Source of the DNA: CALLMM01 sp964429855
GTDB lineage: Bacteria; Armatimonadota; Chthonomonadetes; Chthonomonadales; CAJBBX01
Reading direction: 5' to 3'
NCBI GenBank assembly: GCA_964429855.1
Contig: CAYSDM010000009.1
Coordinates: 1-64,000, forward strand
DNA length: 64,000 nt
Shown one piece after another: positions 59,241 through 64,000 of this stretch. The translations under genes were made by a program, and so were the position numbers. Positions within the stretch are counted from its first letter, which is position 1. Every line of letters begins with the position of its first letter. The notes beneath the pieces were generated by a model. The model had not been told where the DNA came from, made no database searches, and saw nothing but the letters and a program-made list of their open reading frames with translations.

Positions 59241-60392
59241 GTGCAGCGCGGTTCTTTCACCTCCACTGTAGAGAAGATGACTTCGTACGCGAATGCACAA
59301 ATACCGACGGATGGACGCCGCGTGGCTTTGATCAAAAGCCTGACGACCAACAATCGCTTCTATACGCTGGTCACCATGGAATCGGGCATCCGCAACGCCG
59401 ATACTGTGGAGCGGATTCCGGAGGATCTGCATCTTGGCATCGCCTATCCGTGTCTGGAAGACGGCTTAAACGACTTTGCCGTGATCCGCACCACCTATGA
59501 GACGCTGGATTTTTTCCCGGATGATGAGGAGATGCGCAACGAGTTGATGGAGATCATCAACGATGCGCGCTCCAAGCTGATCCGTCGCCTGGAGGAACTG
59601 CGAGAGCGCATTGCCGCCCGAAAAGCGCACTTTCTGGGAACCGATCTGGAGGAGTTCAAAGCCTATCTGCTGGACGTGGTGCATCGCGGCTATCCGCGCC
59701 GCAACCTCGACAGCATGATGAAGCTGAATGTCTTCATGTCGGTGGCGGAGACGGAGGGGAACTCAAACGGCATCGAACCGCTTTATCATTTTGAGTTCCG
59801 CCAAGGATCGGATGTGCCGCGTCTGGCGCAACTTCCGGCGCGCGAGTTTGTCGCCTCGCTGTTCGCCGATGTGCTGCAAAGCGTACTGGACGATGCCAAC
59901 TACGTGAACCGCTACCTGTTCGACCGGAATGTCTTTCAAAAGTTTATCGCGCTGATGTTCGTCAACTATGCGACTACCGACCCGATCTTCTACGGGATCA
60001 ACAAGGCGGACTACGGGGTCTCCGAAGATAGGGAGATGGATGCGACGCCGCTCTATCTGGCGGTCGGGCGGGAACTGCGCGGCATCGAGGCGCAGCTTGA
60101 ACTGGAAGACCGGCTTGCCCGGGGCGAGTTTCCTCCGATGGAAGCTCCGACGGGGATGGAAGAGGCGGTGCAGCTTCCGCAGGAGGTGCTGCTGCCCGGC
60201 ACGCTCATCAACGAGGATGTGCTGCTGGGACCGATCGCCTCGATCTGCGCTGCCGCCAAGCAGTTGAAAAAAAAGGAAGACCGCGAAACGACAGAGTTTG
60301 CGCGAATCATTCTCTCGGATGCCTCGCGGCTGGTGCAGGAGTTGAAGCGTCTGAACCTGCTGTCGCCGATGGCAAACGATCCGGGCGCTTAG
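59241..60392 (+). CDS. Conserved-looking soluble protein of unknown function
   Basis: A protein of up to 383 residues, with no signal or membrane segment. It is rich in acidic and helical segments (EMRNELMEIINDARSKLIRRLEELRERIAARKAHFLG, probably a coiled coil, about residues 95-135). It is well composed and in the codon bias of its neighbours, so it is a real gene. GTG 59241 is the longest start; ATG 59277 is an alternative with a weak site. I recognise no domain. It lies between the YjbH-like gene and the shc promoter. Confidence 0.65.
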   Translation: MQRGSFTSTVEKMTSYANAQIPTDGRRVALIKSLTTNNRFYTLVTMESGIRNADTVERIPEDLHLGIAYPCLEDGLNDFAVIRTTYETLDFFPDDEEMRNELMEIINDARSKLIRRLEELRERIAARKAHFLGTDLEEFKAYLLDVVHRGYPRRNLDSMMKLNVFMSVAETEGNSNGIEPLYHFEFRQGSDVPRLAQLPAREFVASLFADVLQSVLDDANYVNRYLFDRNVFQKFIALMFVNYATTDPIFYGINKADYGVSEDREMDATPLYLAVGRELRGIEAQLELEDRLARGEFPPMEAPTGMEEAVQLPQEVLLPGTLINEDVLLGPIASICAAAKQLKKKEDRETTEFARIILSDASRLVQELKRLNLLSPMANDPGA

Positions 60393-60414
60393 GTGAGGAA
60401 TTGAGCGGGCGGGG

Positions 60415-60443
60415 TTGACAAGAATTCTTAGCGTCGCTAAAAT
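60415..60443 (+). promoter_or_regulatory. shc promoter with two palindromes
   Basis: TTGACA (60415-60420), a 17-bp spacer and TAAAAT (60438-60443). The spacer holds the palindrome AAGAATTCTT (60420-60429), and TTAGCG-T-CGCTAA (60428-60440) overlaps the -10. A second TTGACA follows at 60446. The leader before shc is about 195 nt; the gap 60393-60647 contains no gene. Confidence 0.7.
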
Positions 60444-60647
60444 ATTTGACACGAAAGCCTGAAAGTCTCCATGCGCCGCAGAAGCGCTTCCGGGAACGAT
60501 TGACGCCGCTTTATGCGCCCTGAGAAAGGGCAAATCTCTCACGCATTCTGCATAGACTCACCTCCACATCACATGGAAAGGCTTTTTTTACCGTGCGTCT
60601 GAACGCATAAGGTCGCCGTTTGACCGGTAAAAGATCATGGGGCGACT

Positions 60648-62711
60648 GTGGATCGGAATCTGGATCAAGAACGACTGAACAGCACCTCCTACGCTGTTAC
60701 ACATACTCGCGGACTGCGCGAAACGGAAGGAAAGCTCCAGGAAGGGGCGGTCACCTCCCATGATGTGGAAGAGGCGATAGCCCGCGCGCGTAACTGGCTG
60801 CTGGATAATCAGCATGAGGATGGGCACTGGGTCGGCGAATTTGAGGGCGACACCATCCTTGAAACCGAATATGTGCTGCTGCTTCAGTTCCTGGGCGATC
60901 CCGACCGGGAGACGATGCGGAAGCTGTGCAACTATGTGGTGCGCCACTGGCAGAACGAAGACGGCGGCTTCCCGATCTTTCCCGGCGGCAAGTCCGATAT
61001 CAGCGCCTCCGTCAAAGCCTATTTCGCCTGCAAACTGGCGGGACATCGCCCCGATGAGCCGTTCATGCAGCACATGCGGGAGTGCATTCTGAAACTCGGC
61101 GGCGTGACCCGCTGCAACACCTTCACCAAGCTCTACCTCTCCATCTTCGGGCAGTACGACTGGGAGGGCGTCCCGACCATCCCGCCGGAACTGTTCTTCG
61201 CGCCTAACTGGTTCTACCTGAATATCTATGAGATGTCCTCCTGGTCGCGCGCGATTCTGGTTCCGCTGGCGATCATCAACTCCTACCGTCCGTCGCGCCC
61301 GATCCCGCCGGAGTGCGGCATTGACGAACTGTTCGTCGGCGGACGCCACGGCAGACACCTGCGCCTGCCCTGGGATCGCCGCCCGCTGACGTGGAGAAAT
61401 ATCTTTCTGCTGGTGGATACCGCGCTCAAGCTGCACGATAAAAGCCCGGTGAAGCCTCTGCGCCGACGCGCTCTGCGGGCGGCGGAGCAGTGGATTCGGG
61501 AGCGTCAACGGGGCAGCGGCGGGCTGGGAGCCATCTTCCCGGCGATGACTCACGCCGTCATGGCGTATAAGTGCCTCGGATATCCCGACGATCATCCGGC
61601 GATTCAGCATGAGATGTGCGAGTTGAAGAAGTTTGAGATCGAAGAGGGCGACGAGATCCGGCTGCAGCCCTGCATGTCGCCGGTCTGGGATACGGCTATC
61701 GCGCTGAACGCCCTGCTAGACAGCGGCGTTCCTGCCGATCATCCCGCCGTTCAAAAAGGGGTGGAGTGGCTGCTCTCCCGGCAGACAGTCTCGAAAGGAG
61801 ACTGGTCGGTGAAAGTGCCGAATGTGGAGCCGGGCGGATGGTATTTCGAATACGAGAACGAGTACTATCCCGATGTGGACGACACCGTGATGGTGCTGAT
61901 GGCGCTCTATAAAGCGCACTGCCCTAACAATGAACACTGGACGAGCGCGCCGGAGCGCGTCCGACAGGCGATGGAGCGCGGCTTGAACTGGGTCTTCGCC
62001 ATGCAGAACCGCGACGGCGGCTGGGCTTCGTTCGACAAGGACAACACCCGCATGGTGCTGCAGTATGTGCCGTTCGCCGACCATAACGCCATGCTCGATC
62101 CCGCCACCGGCGATATCACCGCCCGCACCCTGGAGTGTTTGAGCTTCTTCGATGTGCCGAAGACCGACCGGCGCGTGCGCCGGGCGCTGGCGTTCCTGCG
62201 CAAGGAGCAGGAGCCGGACGGCTCCTGGTTCGGGCGCTGGGGCGTCAACTATATCTATGGGACATGGCAGGCGCTGCGCGGACTGGCGCGAATCGGCGAG
62301 GATATGAAGCAGACGATGTATCAACGGGCGGTACAGTGGCTCAAAAGCGTTCAGAACCTCGACGGCGGATGGGGAGAGTCGTGCCTCTCTTACGACGATC
62401 CGCTCTGCTTCAAAGCCAAAGGACCGAGCACTCCCTCACAGACCGCCTGGGCGCTCATGGGGTTGATCAATGCGGATGGCGGCGCGAGCGTTGAGGTGAA
62501 GCGCGGAATCGAGTTTCTGCTTCAAACCCAGCGCGCCGACGGCTCCTGGGACGAAGATTTCTTCACCGGAACCGGTTTCCCGCGAGTCTTCTATATCAAG
62601 TATCATCTCTATCGGCACTACTTCCCGCTCTGGGCGCTGGGACAGTATGTGCAGGCGGTGAAGGGGCGGAAAGCCGCCTTCTCCCACCGAACGGACAGCC
62701 GTAAAATGTGA
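60648..62711 (+). CDS. shc: Squalene-hopene cyclase
   Basis: A 687-residue triterpene cyclase making hopene or diplopterol from squalene. The catalytic DXDD motif is in YPDVDDTVMVLMALY with DVDD at 409-412. Several QW repeats are seen: QHEDGHWVGEFEGD, QNEDGGFPIFPGG, QNRDGGWASFDKD, QEPDGSWFGRWGVNYIYGTW, QNLDGGWGESCLSYDDP and QRADGSWDEDFFTG. Length is normal (family 630-720). The start is GTG 60648 with a weak site. It is the first gene of a hopanoid cluster with hpnH and hpnA. Confidence 0.96.
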   Translation: MDRNLDQERLNSTSYAVTHTRGLRETEGKLQEGAVTSHDVEEAIARARNWLLDNQHEDGHWVGEFEGDTILETEYVLLLQFLGDPDRETMRKLCNYVVRHWQNEDGGFPIFPGGKSDISASVKAYFACKLAGHRPDEPFMQHMRECILKLGGVTRCNTFTKLYLSIFGQYDWEGVPTIPPELFFAPNWFYLNIYEMSSWSRAILVPLAIINSYRPSRPIPPECGIDELFVGGRHGRHLRLPWDRRPLTWRNIFLLVDTALKLHDKSPVKPLRRRALRAAEQWIRERQRGSGGLGAIFPAMTHAVMAYKCLGYPDDHPAIQHEMCELKKFEIEEGDEIRLQPCMSPVWDTAIALNALLDSGVPADHPAVQKGVEWLLSRQTVSKGDWSVKVPNVEPGGWYFEYENEYYPDVDDTVMVLMALYKAHCPNNEHWTSAPERVRQAMERGLNWVFAMQNRDGGWASFDKDNTRMVLQYVPFADHNAMLDPATGDITARTLECLSFFDVPKTDRRVRRALAFLRKEQEPDGSWFGRWGVNYIYGTWQALRGLARIGEDMKQTMYQRAVQWLKSVQNLDGGWGESCLSYDDPLCFKAKGPSTPSQTAWALMGLINADGGASVEVKRGIEFLLQTQRADGSWDEDFFTGTGFPRVFYIKYHLYRHYFPLWALGQYVQAVKGRKAAFSHRTDSRKM

Positions 62712-62741
62712 TTGTGTTCATGAGACACACGCCGGGAAGGT

Positions 62742-62777
62742 GAGTCCGGGCGGTTTAAGACCCGGACTCTCGTTTTT
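62742..62777 (+). terminator. Terminator/attenuator between shc and hpnH
   Basis: A perfect 9-bp stem GAGTCCGGG / CCCGGACTC with a 10-nt loop followed by TCGTTTTT. It lies 30 nt after the shc stop, so hpnH may need its own promoter or partial read-through. Confidence 0.78.
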
Positions 62778-62805
62778 CTGCTGGTAAAGGGAGGGACTAA
62801 GCTCG

Positions 62806-63807
62806 ATGCGATTTCCGATAGGCTTCACGATGGCGCAGATGCGGCACCGCAATAAGATGACCAAACAGGGACAGAAACGGTATCCCACCGTTCTGATGCT
62901 GGAGCCGCTCTATACCTGCAATCTTGCCTGTCTGGGCTGCTCCGTGGAGCGTCATACCGGAAAATTAAAAGACCGGATGCCTCTGGAGAACTGTTTCCAA
63001 GCGGTGGACGACTGCGGCGCGCCCATCATCAACCTGTGCGGCGGGGAGCCTACCCTCTACCCCGAACTACCGCAGCTGGTGCAGGGGCTTGTCGAACGCG
63101 GGAAGTATGTCCTGTGCTGCACCAACGCCCTCCTGCTGGACAAGAAGGTCTTCGGCGTGATCCCTCCCCATCCGCAGTTCTTCCTGATGATCCATCTCGA
63201 CGGGATGCGCCAGACGCACGACTATGTCTGCGGGCGCGAAGGAGTCTTCGAGAAAGCCATTGCCATGCTGAAAGAGGCGAAGCGTCTCGGTTACGTGGTG
63301 ATGGTCAACACAACCGTGTTCAAGGAGACGGAGGTGGCGGAGGTCGAAGAGATGTGCAAGATGGCGGAGGAACTCAAAGCCGACGGCATTCTCCTCTCCC
63401 CCGGTTATGAGTATGAGAGCGTCGAGCGCGACATCTTCCTGACAAAAGAGCAGATTCACGAGAAGTTCAAAGCCATCCGCGAATTCAGCAGCAAGTACAA
63501 AATCAACGCGACCCCTTACTTCCTGGAGTTTGCGGCAGGGATGCGCGAACTGCCCTGCGCCCCCTGGTCTACCGTAAACTATACTCCGAGCGGCTGGAAG
63601 GCTCCCTGCTATCTGATCGGCGAGAAGTTTATCGAAAGCTGGGATGAGTTCTGGAACGACACCAACTGGGAGTACTGGGAGAGCCGTCTCAATCCCAAAT
63701 GCCAGAACTGCAAAATGCACAGCGGCTTCGAACACAGCGCGGTGGAAGAAGCCATGAAGAGTTGGAAGGGCAAAATTCAACTGGCGGTCTGGTCTATCTC
63801 GAAATAG
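62806..63807 (+). CDS. hpnH: Adenosyl-hopene transferase HpnH (radical SAM)
   Basis: A 333-residue radical SAM enzyme that adds an adenosyl group to diploptene, the first step of extended (C35) hopanoids. The 4Fe-4S motif CX3CX2C is C38, C42 and C45 (YTCNLACLGCSVE). Features of the family include PIINLCGGEPTLYPELPQLV, HLDGMRQTHDYVCGREGVFEKA and the C-terminal CAPWSTVNYTPSGWKAPCYLIGEKF with NPKCQNCKMHSG. The ATG follows a GGGAGGG site. Confidence 0.95.
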   Translation: MRFPIGFTMAQMRHRNKMTKQGQKRYPTVLMLEPLYTCNLACLGCSVERHTGKLKDRMPLENCFQAVDDCGAPIINLCGGEPTLYPELPQLVQGLVERGKYVLCCTNALLLDKKVFGVIPPHPQFFLMIHLDGMRQTHDYVCGREGVFEKAIAMLKEAKRLGYVVMVNTTVFKETEVAEVEEMCKMAEELKADGILLSPGYEYESVERDIFLTKEQIHEKFKAIREFSSKYKINATPYFLEFAAGMRELPCAPWSTVNYTPSGWKAPCYLIGEKFIESWDEFWNDTNWEYWESRLNPKCQNCKMHSGFEHSAVEEAMKSWKGKIQLAVWSISK

Positions 63808-63904
63808 AGCGTTCGGTGAAGAGGAGCGCGGGCAGAGGCAGAGAAGGCGATTCGCCGGACTGCGCGCCTGCATCTTCCTGCCCGACGCCCCACACCAACC
63901 CCCT

Positions 63905-64000
63905 ATGAAAGCGCTTGTGACCGGCGGAACCGGCTTTGTCGGCAGTCATGTGGTGCGCCAGCTTGTGGAGCGCGGCGACCACGTGCGCGCGCTGGTGCGC
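63905..64000 (+). CDS. hpnA: Partial hopanoid-associated NAD-dependent sugar epimerase
   Basis: The first 32 codons before the window ends. MKALVTGGTGFVGSHVVRQL is the Rossmann nucleotide-binding start of extended short-chain dehydrogenase/epimerases. The place right after hpnH makes HpnA the best call; other epimerases share the same start. Confidence 0.7.
   Translation, partial: MKALVTGGTGFVGSHVVRQLVERGDHVRALVR

Overview
The window is a GC-rich, gene-dense chromosomal segment of a diderm bacterium. An Armatimonadota-like organism is my best inference. The pointers are a pseudopilin-like protein with a C-terminal H-X9-DG motif, a very long WD40/TolB-like secreted propeller, lipid A acyltransferase and heptosyltransferase-like genes, a TolC/HlyD efflux pair, hopanoid genes, and many sugar isomerase, polyol dehydrogenase and CBM9-type genes. 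No rRNA, tRNA, CRISPR array, transposase or integrase was recognised.

Layout. 1-4.9 kb: a partial secreted metalloprotease, a DUF2993-like protein and mreBCD. 5-11.4 kb: the TolB-like propeller, then a TolC / small alarmone hydrolase / HlyD operon. 11.4-13 kb: a small gene and a GNAT acetyltransferase, each followed directly by a related hairpin repeat, so the arrangement looks cassette-like. 13-18.4 kb: a GYF-TM2 membrane protein with a two-component system, then a multihaem cytochrome c / cytochrome b fusion and a small cytochrome. 18.7-27.6 kb: aldo/keto reductase, methyltransferase and APH-type kinase, sugar phosphate isomerase, thyX, a beta-propeller phytase, glycosyltransferase plus acyltransferase, and a region-4-only sigma-like protein with a zinc finger. 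27.9-36.3 kb: a CsgG-like lipoprotein-type gene, a GlcNAc kinase family gene, ABC ATPase plus HAD phosphatase, a UroD-like protein, an ArsC-like protein, an arabinose isomerase-like gene and a mannitol dehydrogenase-like gene. 36.3-47 kb: an 11-gene nuoABCDHIJKLMN operon without nuoEFG. 47.4-58.5 kb: ftsK, a coupled TM protein / esterase / CBM9 operon, the pseudopilin-like gene, a Tat-exported metallophosphoesterase, and Lrp plus aminotransferase. 58.5-64 kb: two unknowns, then shc, hpnH and the start of hpnA.

Regulation is unusually readable here. Several consensus sigma-70 promoters can be placed. Four genes appear to have leaderless promoters, with a -10 box 6-8 nt before the ATG. Two genes (phytase and the pseudopilin-like gene) have four-unit TTAACA-like direct repeats with an exact 11-bp period placed 9-10 bp upstream of a -10 box, which is the layout of a PhoP-type Pho box. 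A short GGCGCGCC-centred repeat lies in frame in the C-terminal tails of both nuoL and nuoM and recurs downstream of ftsK. All functions are read from sequence motifs only; no database search was run.
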